This document shows positions 15,649-21,158 of a DNA stretch of 33,927 bases, one piece after another; positions within the stretch are counted from its first letter, which is position 1; each line of letters opens with the position of its first letter. The DNA is from a virus, in IMG/VR virus record IMGVR_UViG_3300017598_000429, positions 1-33,927 of that record. One strand, given 5' to 3'. Below the pieces are notes generated by a model that saw nothing but the letters and a program-made list of their open reading frames with translations, was not told where the DNA came from and did no database searches. The position numbers and the translations under genes were made by a program.

Positions 15649-16623
15649 TCACCACTCTATTAACTTGTTTTCAAGTGCCATAACTTCATCGACACTCACG
15701 TTATAACCTTCAGCCATTATTGCAGATTTATGACCGCTAAATTCTCTCTTGTCACCTTCAAAGTCTGAAATCGACTTTTTCTTAACATCGTGAAAAGTAA
15801 AGTCAATGCCGACACTTTTCCTCAACCTATAAAATACACTCTCGAAGCCCGTTACTGTAAATTTCTGCCCGCTGTCGTTAAGTACCAGGTATTCACTCTT
15901 AAACCGTTTAGGGTGGTTTATACACCTTTCTACTGCTATTTTTAACCGCTTACTAAACAATTTAAGTTGCTCTTTACCGGTTTTGCTCTGCTGTATATAA
16001 ACGCCCTTGTCGGTAACGTCATTTAGTTTAATGTTAATAACGTCACTTAACCTTGCAGCACATAAGTAAGCTATTTCCATTGCACACTTAATTGAATATG
16101 AAGCAGCCTGGAATACCTTGTAATATTCTTCGTCCGTTATATACCGCTTTCTGGGTTTTAGTTTAAAGGGCAATACTTCTTGCATGGGTATGGTTTGAAT
16201 TTCAACGTGGTACTGTCTGGCCCACTTATAACATTGTATAAAAACTGTACGTTCATAATTAGCCTGACGTTTAGAAGTAAGGCCGCGTTGCTTCATGTAA
16301 CGGGCGAAACTTTGAATAGTTACCTTTTCAGGTGGGAAGTGTCCGTATACCCTGCAAAGCATATTGGCGCATTTAATGTAGTCACTTTGGGTACGAGGCC
16401 GCAATTCAGAAAACCTTTCACTTTCTAACCATTCTTTAAATATGTCGGTAACAGTGAGGGTGGTTTTGTGGAAGTCGTCATATGCTGCCCAGAGGGTTGG
16501 CAAGTCAGCATTCTTTGAGCAGAGTCTGATGCGTTTACGCTTGCCATTGTCAATAATACGTATGACATAGTATTTGCCGTATATGCTTACTTGTGGGGGA
16601 GTAAGTCCAGTCTTTCGTCCCAT
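15649..16623 (-). CDS. int: Tyrosine recombinase integrase
   Basis: This 324-residue site-specific recombinase would integrate the phage at the tRNA-Asn gene. The N-terminal 60 residues form a small basic domain (VSIYGKYYVIRIIDNGKRKR), followed by a helical core-binding domain with SELRPRTQSDYIKCANML. The catalytic domain has the first Arg in AYLCAARLSDVINIK, a Lys in QSKTGKEQ, HDVK (His278, Lys281), SGHKS (His298) and Tyr307 in MAEGYNV. The usual HxxR arginine is Lys281 here. The start lies within the end of the excisionase-like gene, a 37-base overlap, so the two are probably translated together from the leftward early transcript. Confidence 0.94.
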   Translation of the reverse strand: MGRKTGLTPPQVSIYGKYYVIRIIDNGKRKRIRLCSKNADLPTLWAAYDDFHKTTLTVTDIFKEWLESERFSELRPRTQSDYIKCANMLCRVYGHFPPEKVTIQSFARYMKQRGLTSKRQANYERTVFIQCYKWARQYHVEIQTIPMQEVLPFKLKPRKRYITDEEYYKVFQAASYSIKCAMEIAYLCAARLSDVINIKLNDVTDKGVYIQQSKTGKEQLKLFSKRLKIAVERCINHPKRFKSEYLVLNDSGQKFTVTGFESVFYRLRKSVGIDFTFHDVKKKSISDFEGDKREFSGHKSAIMAEGYNVSVDEVMALENKLIEW

Positions 16624-16787
16624 TCGCTTTTCCTTCTGTTTAAAACATTGTCAACAGCCACTAGAGTTGTTATGAGGCCATTTTCGGTTATTAAGTAGGG
16701 TAGTGTATTCCTGTCACACCATTTTTGCAGACTGGCTTTAGTTTTAATACCAGTAGCATCCTTTAATTCCACTTCAGTTATTAGCAT
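16587..16787 (-). CDS. DUF4224-like protein, putative excisionase
   Basis: This 66-residue protein opens MLITEVELKDATGIKTKASL and continues QKWCDRNTLPYLITENGLIT, the pattern of DUF4224-type proteins usually found directly upstream of phage integrases. The fold is a winged-helix-like DNA binder in known excisionases of similar size. The 37-base overlap with int and the upstream location support a directionality-factor role, which is inferred. No conflicting candidate for excisionase is seen in the window. Confidence 0.75.
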   Translation of the reverse strand: MLITEVELKDATGIKTKASLQKWCDRNTLPYLITENGLITTLVAVDNVLNRRKSEWDERLDLLPHK

Positions 16788-16927
16788 TCTGTTTTACCCT
16801 TTGCTTTATTGCATTCCTTGCATTTATTAACTCTACCACCATTCATTTGATTGTGCTTGTAAAAGTCAGTGCGCGGCTTTTCATCACCAGCCAGCAAATC
16901 GCAATGATAATCCTCAAAATAATTCAC
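16781..16927 (-). CDS. Zinc-ribbon-like micro-protein (48 residues)
   Basis: A GTG start at 16927 overlaps the end of the PAPS-reductase-like gene, and the frame runs to a TAA overlapping the excisionase ATG. The product ends VNKCKECNKAKGKTEC and has an earlier EKPRTDFYKHNQMNGG, matching the form of phage zinc-ribbon proteins with a KPxxxFYK core and CxxC at the C-terminus, though the first cysteine pair is reduced to a single Cys. The start has no clear ribosome binding site and may depend on coupling. Moderate certainty. Confidence 0.5.
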   Translation of the reverse strand: MNYFEDYHCDLLAGDEKPRTDFYKHNQMNGGRVNKCKECNKAKGKTEC

Positions 16928-17659
16928 CTTCTGCTATTTGACAAAAAACGCCACACTGAATGTCAACGCTGTCATCCTGCATAGGTATATGCGAGGGTAT
17001 TTCATCTAATTTATAACGCATAACTTCACCATTTACAGTGCATTTAAGTAAATTTACGTTTAATAGCTTTTCATAACTATTCATTTTTGCACTGGCTTCA
17101 GCGTAATGTTTTTGCATTAACTTATGGTAACCAGCACCACCTTTCACGCATGGTATACATTTGTTGTTCTTAAAACCCTGTTTATAAAGTGTCGGCAACC
17201 CAATGCCAGCATCTTGCACAATTGCAAGACAGTCTTGTTTAGTTAAACCTCTGTCTATTAATGGTGTAATAATTTCAACATCGTTATTAGCATCAATAAA
17301 CCTGTCAACTCTGTGCTGCTCCTCAGACGTATAACCAAACACCTGAATGTCACCAGGCTTTTCATATTGCTTCCTAACCTCTTTTTTTAATAACCTGGTA
17401 CAAGCGGCCCCACCGACACCGGCCATATATTTAGTTTGTTTAAATACTTCAAATATACTCCGGTTGTATTTGTCGTTACCTACAGTTTTTATTTTCTGCC
17501 CAAACCACTTTTCACAGTCAGACAGAAAACGTTTATTGTCAGGATGCTCCTCTTTAATCTCAATATTGACCACATCGACTTTTTTATGATCTTTAATAGC
17601 TAACATGGTCGAGACTGCCGAAGCTGCGCCTGCGCTGTACCAAGAAATAATCCTCAAAA
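16907..17659. repeat. 13-bp direct repeats bounding the PAPS-like gene
   Basis: ATAATCCTCAAAA occurs at 16907-16919 and again at 17647-17659. Both copies cover the end of a gene (stop TGA preceded by a Phe codon) and the first one on the minus strand also carries the TTG start of the PAPS-like gene. Recombination between them would remove the gene cleanly. Confidence 0.8.
16914..17657 (-). CDS. PAPS-reductase-like (PP-loop) protein
   Basis: This 247-residue protein belongs to the phosphoadenosine phosphosulfate reductase-like group found in phages. The PP-loop is ISWYSAGAASAVS (residues 3-15), a variant of SGGxDS. Other typical parts are KEEHPDNKRFLSDCEKWFG, GVGGAACTRLLKKEV and the C-terminal KCIPCVKGGAGYHKL, with paired cysteines possibly for metal or iron-sulfur. 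Such proteins activate substrates with ATP and handle sulfur, but phage members are uncharacterised; nucleic-acid modification or sulfur metabolism are options. The start is TTG overlapping the previous stop, and no ATG is available. A 13-bp direct repeat bounds the gene exactly. Confidence 0.85.
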   Translation of the reverse strand: MRIISWYSAGAASAVSTMLAIKDHKKVDVVNIEIKEEHPDNKRFLSDCEKWFGQKIKTVGNDKYNRSIFEVFKQTKYMAGVGGAACTRLLKKEVRKQYEKPGDIQVFGYTSEEQHRVDRFIDANNDVEIITPLIDRGLTKQDCLAIVQDAGIGLPTLYKQGFKNNKCIPCVKGGAGYHKLMQKHYAEASAKMNSYEKLLNVNLLKCTVNGEVMRYKLDEIPSHIPMQDDSVDIQCGVFCQIAEGELF

Positions 17660-17962
17660 CGGAATATCATCATCAAAGGTCGGTGCGTCAACAGCCTGAC
17701 CGGGGACCGTTTGAATAGGCTGGACGTTGCTTTCTTCACGCCAGAAGATTTTTCCATTGCCTAATATTGCACCCTGTCCACCGGCTTGCCTTTCTTGTTT
17801 GGTTTGGGACTGAGTTATCATTCCATGATTCCCGTACTGATCCGCATCGATCAGGTTGACAAATATTTGTGCGTCAAGGTAAACGCCTTTTTTGCCCTTT
17901 ATTAACTTACTCTTGTCTATTTTGCTCACGTCAATTGTAAGCCCGATTCCCACTTTACCCAT
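17654..17962 (-). CDS. Small ssDNA-binding-like protein with SSB acidic tail
   Basis: The 102-residue protein ends in TFDDDIPF, identical over FDDDIPF to the tail through which E. coli SSB recruits repair and replication partners. The body (KGKKGVYLDAQIFVNLIDAD and a beta-rich GGQGAILGNGKIFW) could be a small beta-barrel, but I do not recognise an OB-fold family with certainty. ATG at 17962 is preferred over one at 18004 because AAAGGAA precedes it. Its neighbours, ERF and YqaJ, make a role in phage recombination likely: it may coat ssDNA or bridge to host SSB partners. Confidence 0.75.
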   Translation of the reverse strand: MGKVGIGLTIDVSKIDKSKLIKGKKGVYLDAQIFVNLIDADQYGNHGMITQSQTKQERQAGGQGAILGNGKIFWREESNVQPIQTVPGQAVDAPTFDDDIPF

Positions 17963-18230
17963 GATGTTTTCCTTTGATTGATTCAGCGTTAATATGCGCC
18001 ACACACGGCGCTATTTTATCGAGTTTGTCCATCACCCGCCGGAGTTTTAATGTATCCAGCATACTCTGCTTTTCTACATACTTTATATGCTCAAGCTGCT
18101 CCGCTGTGCTGGCACACCATTCACATGGTGTTTGTTCTGCTTTTTTTAGTCTAACTTTTAGAGCATTATTTTCTTTTTCAAGCCTGGTAATTTCCCAACC
18201 GGCCTCACCGAAGTTATCCCAATAGCTCAT
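17955..18230 (-). CDS. Unknown 91-residue coiled-coil protein
   Basis: A helical protein with GWEITRLEKENNALKVRLKK (heptad pattern, residues 11-30), a CEWC pair and a second helical part with YVEKQSMLDTLKLRRVMDKL. It overlaps the exonuclease stop (ATGA) and the SSB-tailed gene by 8 bases, so it is firmly in the recombination operon. The coiled coil suggests an oligomer or a partner of YqaJ or ERF; no family is recognised. Confidence 0.68.
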   Translation of the reverse strand: MSYWDNFGEAGWEITRLEKENNALKVRLKKAEQTPCEWCASTAEQLEHIKYVEKQSMLDTLKLRRVMDKLDKIAPCVAHINAESIKGKHHG

Positions 18231-18847
18231 ACTGCCTCCATGTGCATTTTTTCAGAAATAATGCCGCGTTTTATCAAAATGTTTTGAATAAAAGTGCGTA
18301 TTAGTTTATTAAAAGCATTCTGCCAATTTTCATCAGCGCTGACATTAATCAGCAGCGGCGGCAATTCGGGGTGAAATGAAAGAAAATCCCACTGTGTTAA
18401 ACCAGTTACATACATTGATCCTTGGACCTGGGCAATGTATTTAGCTGGTAGTTTGTCAGCCAGTAAATACTCAATGTGAGTATGCGGGGCAGGACATTTA
18501 ATTTCCAAACCCCTGTCATTTGATAGGCCATCAGGACTGCACGACAGCATTTTTGAACTGTCCTTGTAGACAATTCCAACCTCATTAATTTCAATGTCTG
18601 AGACAAACGAATAATAAGATCGCGCCTGGGGCTCCAATTCAATTCCGCGTGTCATCCATTCATTTTGCTCAACAGAAATTTTATCCTGCAAAAAATATTC
18701 AGCGACCAGTTTATTGGCATACGCCCTAGACTGTGTTGATGCTTTGCCAGTGGATGTTATTATTTTATCGAATGATGATGCGGTGGGGATGCCAGTTCTG
18801 GCCCTCATCCATTCATCACTACCCTGCTCAACATTTAAGATGATCAT
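18227..18847 (-). CDS. YqaJ-type phage exonuclease
   Basis: This 206-residue protein is the lambda-Exo-like nuclease that would resect double-strand ends. Its features are GSDEWMRARTG (residues 9-19), MTRGIELEPQARSYY (65-79), SPDGL with Asp106, LEIKCP with Glu115 and Lys117, and YIAQVQGSMYVTG. These are the D-ExK catalytic centre of the YqaJ/PD-(D/E)XK fold. The adjacent ERF gene encodes its annealing partner; the two overlap by 4 bases. Confidence 0.93.
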   Translation of the reverse strand: MIILNVEQGSDEWMRARTGIPTASSFDKIITSTGKASTQSRAYANKLVAEYFLQDKISVEQNEWMTRGIELEPQARSYYSFVSDIEINEVGIVYKDSSKMLSCSPDGLSNDRGLEIKCPAPHTHIEYLLADKLPAKYIAQVQGSMYVTGLTQWDFLSFHPELPPLLINVSADENWQNAFNKLIRTFIQNILIKRGIISEKMHMEAV

Positions 18848-19410
18848 GTCTTGTTCCTTTTTTTGCTGAGTTTTGCAACTGCATCCTCTGCCTGGGTAAA
18901 TGACATTTCACTGACACTGGCAACGTTATAGGCATTGTAAAATAGCGGAACATTAACAACCTTTGTTTTCAACAATGAATTTATTGCCCGTTTCTGTTTT
19001 GCCGTTGACTTGTCGGGCGGCTGTTTGGATGCCGTGACACCATCATCATCAACAGAGGGGCAGCCAGTCATTGCCTGGAGTCCGTAGCGTTTGCCGTATG
19101 TGATGGCTGATGTGTGTCCATGAATATCCTGTTTAGTCGGCGGAAGATATACCGTCCCCTGTATCCATTCGCCTGATTTGTGCATTATTCTGGTAGTAAC
19201 ACTGATGCTGCTGTGTTTGATAGATGGTGACTGAACAAAACTTAAACCATTATCTGCAAAAGGTTTTGCTATTGCCTCCATTACGGCGGTTAAATCAGAA
19301 TATTTTGACTTGAAAAACGGATTATCACTTCCTTTTGTAGCGCCTGTCATTTGTTTCTGTGCCGCACATAATGCCGCAGCAATTTCCTTGATACTTTCCG
19401 ATGTTTTCAT
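18844..19410 (-). CDS. erf: ERF-family single-strand annealing protein
   Basis: This 188-residue recombinase anneals complementary single strands generated by the exonuclease. The ERF core is residues about 1-140: IAAALCAAQKQMTGATKGSD, NPFFKSKYSDLTAVMEAI, the GEWIQGTVYLPPTKQDIHGH segment and AITYGKRYGLQAMTGCPSVD. The C-terminal 55 residues are basic and likely contact other proteins. It is expressed from the leftward early promoter. ERF, YqaJ and an SSB-like protein together can circularise or repair phage DNA independent of host RecA. Confidence 0.93.
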   Translation of the reverse strand: MKTSESIKEIAAALCAAQKQMTGATKGSDNPFFKSKYSDLTAVMEAIAKPFADNGLSFVQSPSIKHSSISVTTRIMHKSGEWIQGTVYLPPTKQDIHGHTSAITYGKRYGLQAMTGCPSVDDDGVTASKQPPDKSTAKQKRAINSLLKTKVVNVPLFYNAYNVASVSEMSFTQAEDAVAKLSKKRNKT

Positions 19411-19419
19411 TTTTATTCC

Positions 19420-19512
19420 TTATAAGATCCAAAACTCAGCGCCAGCCAGGGCGGCAAAAAACACACACCAGCCAGCAACTAGCGCTATATCTATTAAACG
19501 CCTAAATCTCAT
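19420..19512 (-). CDS. 30-residue single-pass membrane micro-protein
   Basis: A short frame starting with ATG overlapping the previous stop (ATGA) encodes a basic RFRR start followed by a hydrophobic helix (LIDIALVAGWCVFFAALAGA) and FWIL. It fills most of the gap between ERF and the 92-residue gene. The positive N-terminus predicts N-in topology. Ribosome binding is weak (GGGA) and would rely on coupling. Function unknown. Confidence 0.5.
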   Translation of the reverse strand: MRFRRLIDIALVAGWCVFFAALAGAEFWIL

Positions 19513-19787
19513 TCCCAATCATCCTCCGATGCTTCAATGTAATAACGGAGGTATTGATCAATTTTTGCTTTTAAAATAGGGGTTTTATCAACAACAGACG
19601 TAAATGAGGCCCAAAAGCAGGGCCATTCATCTTGTTCAATCGCATCTATAGCACATTCCAATATTATTTTAGAGGTGCAGCTTCCATCATCATTTCGCCA
19701 GAAATGGTCAACGCGGGCTTTAATATATTCCTCTGTTATGTCGTTCTGAAAAAATTCAGGAGAATTGTAAAATCCTGGTGCATCCAT
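19509..19787 (-). CDS. Unknown 92-residue acidic protein, first gene of leftward operon
   Basis: The protein is acidic and tryptophan-rich (HFWRNDDGSCTSKIIL, IEQDEWPCFWASFTSVV, ending ASEDDWE). AGAGGT lies at good distance before the ATG. It is the first gene after the leftward early promoter, a place where phages often encode host-takeover or RecBCD-inhibitor proteins; acidic DNA-mimic proteins are one possibility, but no family is recognised. Confidence 0.65.
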   Translation of the reverse strand: MDAPGFYNSPEFFQNDITEEYIKARVDHFWRNDDGSCTSKIILECAIDAIEQDEWPCFWASFTSVVDKTPILKAKIDQYLRYYIEASEDDWE

Positions 19788-19813
19788 TAATAGTACCTCT
19801 AATTGAATGTTAT

Positions 19814-19842
19814 ATAGTATACAGCAATATACACGTAGTCAA
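19814..19842 (-). promoter_or_regulatory. Leftward early promoter PL with operator OL
   Basis: On the minus strand TTGACT (19837-19842), a 17-base spacer and TACTAT (19814-19819) form the promoter. The operator GTATACAGCAATATAC (19817-19832, GTATA-N6-TATAC) fills the spacer and reaches into the -10 box. The downstream operon is 19787 to 15649. The same -35 to operator distance of 4 bases is found at the two promoters beside cro. Confidence 0.78.
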
Positions 19843-19874
19843 CACCGGTATTATTTATATTAATATTTTTTCGG

Positions 19875-19890
19875 AAATATATATATATTT
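19875..19890. repeat. 16-bp AT palindrome between divergent promoters
   Basis: AAATATATATATATTT is a perfect palindrome in an extremely AT-rich stretch between PL and the plus-strand promoter at 19916. It could ease melting or bind a host nucleoid protein. An imperfect operator-like site, ATATA-GTAGTT-TATAG, follows at 19897-19912. Confidence 0.5.
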
Positions 19891-19915
19891 GTCGTTATAT
19901 AGTAGTTTATAGATA

Positions 19916-19944
19916 TTGACAATATTGAGGGTAGGCTACAAAAT
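19916..19944 (+). promoter_or_regulatory. Plus-strand promoter towards the repressor 3' end
   Basis: TTGACA (19916-19921), a 17-base spacer and CAAAAT (19939-19944, 4 of 6 to consensus). It has no GTATA-N6-TATAC operator in its spacer, unlike the three other control promoters. It would transcribe the 62-residue frame at 19981 and continue antisense to the repressor gene. Confidence 0.5.
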
Positions 19945-19980
19945 AAACATGGAAATCAACTTTATACAAAGGAAATGTAT

Positions 19981-20169
19981 ATGGAATGCTGCAAATTTGA
20001 AACGGAATTAAATAATTTCAGAAAGATTCTGGAAATAACGGAACGGGCGGAACGGGCTGGACGTATGGCTGTTTTTATTGAGTGGATTGACTCAGCAGAA
20101 TTTCAAGCATTGCCTGTGCCGGAGATCTCCCTTTCAGCGCGGCCTGATACATCGCAATTAAAACGCTAA
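19981..20169 (+). CDS. Small unknown protein convergent with the repressor gene
   Basis: ATG at 19981 has AAAGGA at ideal spacing; an ATG two codons earlier is too close to that site. The 62-residue product begins MECCKFETELNNFRKILEIT and has an amphipathic charged helix (ERAERAGRMAVFIEWIDS). Its last 32 codons are antisense to the end of the repressor gene. It could be an antirepressor-like regulator, or the transcript itself may act as antisense RNA; both are guesses. The promoter and ribosome binding site argue for translation, the overlap argues for caution. Confidence 0.45.
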   Translation: MECCKFETELNNFRKILEITERAERAGRMAVFIEWIDSAEFQALPVPEISLSARPDTSQLKR

Positions 20170-20524
20170 TCTTTACATCCCGACTAAACTCCGTAGAACC
20201 TAGCAGGATAGCGTCCTCATAAAGTTTGTAAACGCTACTAAATACCGCGATATCAATGCCATTAGGCGCATCCGATGAGGCATCCATTGCACCCTCACCA
20301 GTCGCAAGCCACCGGGGATCAGCGTTCAAACAATCGCTCAATAGAAAAACAACCTCTGCGTTCGTTATTTTTGTTCGCCCGGTTTCGTAGTGGCTGATAC
20401 TCTGTTTAGATACCTGGCCGCCAGTTAACTGACTCAATTGTTCCTGCCCCAGGCCGCGATTATCTCGCGCCAGTTTTAATCTATCGCCAAATTCGACATT
20501 CAAACATTCATTAGACACGTGCAT
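20075..20524 (-). CDS. CI-like phage repressor without protease domain
   Basis: The repressor that would maintain lysogeny. Residues about 12-70 form an XRE-type helix-turn-helix: FGDRLKLARDNRGLGQEQLS, then GGQVSKQSISHYETGRTKIT. Following NADPRWLATGEG is the typical end of that domain in phage repressors. The remaining 75 residues are helical and lack any S24/LexA-type catalytic serine or lysine motif, so RecA-stimulated self-cleavage is not expected. The protein is 149 residues, against well over 200 for cleavable repressors. It is transcribed leftwards from the promoter at 20601-20629. The predicted targets are the GTATA-N6-TATAC sites. Confidence 0.88.
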   Translation of the reverse strand: MHVSNECLNVEFGDRLKLARDNRGLGQEQLSQLTGGQVSKQSISHYETGRTKITNAEVVFLLSDCLNADPRWLATGEGAMDASSDAPNGIDIAVFSSVYKLYEDAILLGSTEFSRDVKISVLIAMYQAALKGRSPAQAMLEILLSQSTQ

Positions 20525-20542
20525 TCCATTTTCGTATTTTCG

Positions 20543-20571
20543 TTGACTAAGGGTATATAGTTTTATACAAT
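20543..20571 (+). promoter_or_regulatory. Rightward early promoter PR with operator OR1
   Basis: TTGACT (20543-20548), a 17-base spacer and TACAAT (20566-20571). The operator GTATATAGTTTTATAC (20553-20568) fills the spacer and overlaps the -10. It drives cro and the replication operon. The predicted start at about 20578 points at the leftward promoter, so the two face each other. Confidence 0.78.
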
Positions 20572-20600
20572 ATATTCAATTACTACATACAATTCAGGAT

Positions 20601-20629
20601 ACAGTATAGCAAAATATACTGTTTGTCAA
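20601..20629 (-). promoter_or_regulatory. Repressor promoter with the most symmetric operator
   Basis: On the minus strand TTGACA (20624-20629), a 17-base spacer and TACTGT (20601-20606, weak; TATACT at 15 bases is an alternative). The operator is a perfect inverted repeat, ACAGTATA-N6-TATACTGT, at 20601-20622, with GTATA-N6-TATAC as its core. The transcript would read into the repressor gene. Confidence 0.65.
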
Positions 20630-20654
20630 ACTTTAACAAGCATTGGGTTTACTA

Positions 20655-20852
20655 ATGACATTCAAACAGCTTTTAAAATACTTCGGAACTCGCCGCGCAA
20701 TTTACCAATCACTGAAACCACCGATCACAAAAGGCGCACTAACAGACTGGCCCGTTACCGGTGTTCCCGAATTGCGGCAGCGCCAATTTGAGGAGGTAAC
20801 CAACGGGGAATTAAAAATGGATAAGAAATTTCACCAGGGAAACAATAAATAA
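20655..20852 (+). CDS. Cro-like regulator
   Basis: This 65-residue protein resembles the compact Cro family: KQLLKYFGTRRAIYQSLKPP as the start of the helix-turn-helix, then TKGALTDWPVTGVPELRQRQ and FEEVTNGELKMD, matching the VPExRQxQxExxTxGxLK pattern. ATG at 20655 is chosen over an in-frame TTG at 20643. It is the first gene after the rightward promoter and lies opposite the repressor, so it would favour lytic growth by occupying the shared operators. The basic tail KKFHQGNNK is probably flexible. Confidence 0.88.
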   Translation: MTFKQLLKYFGTRRAIYQSLKPPITKGALTDWPVTGVPELRQRQFEEVTNGELKMDKKFHQGNNK

Positions 20853-20909
20853 ACTCCAGAAGTGTTTTTATTAACTCTCTGTAACTGGGGGGTAAAAGGG
20901 GAACAATAA

Positions 20910-21158
20910 ATGGATGCAAGAAAAAAAACCGACAAAGCCATAAGGCTAATGATTTCCGTTATTAATTGCGGCATTCCAGCCAATTTAAAAAACGACAATA
21001 TTGAACCTCCAAGCGTAACTAGCTTAGTAACTGGTAAAAGCGTTATTTGTTTTGACAAATACGACTTATGGGAAAACGAGTTTACACCTAAAAAATTAGG
21101 CGCAACCCAGGTAGAGGCAATTGATTGGCTAACAGGAGAAGATGTTAAATGGAATTAG
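20910..21158 (+). CDS. Unknown 82-residue early protein
   Basis: It follows cro with AAAGGGGA before the ATG. The sequence (MDARKKTDKAIRLMISVINC start, then PPSVTSLVTGKSVICFDKYD and FTPKKLGATQVEAIDWLTGE) has no known family to my eye. It is probably cytoplasmic. The gene overlaps the methyltransferase start by 10 bases. At this place lambdoid phages carry a CII-type activator, but no helix-turn-helix is evident here, so I do not call it one. Confidence 0.68.
   Translation: MDARKKTDKAIRLMISVINCGIPANLKNDNIEPPSVTSLVTGKSVICFDKYDLWENEFTPKKLGATQVEAIDWLTGEDVKWN

Noticed and set aside
19860-19912. AT-rich palindrome as replication origin
   Set aside because: It lies between promoters without iterons; the repeats in the initiator gene are a better candidate.
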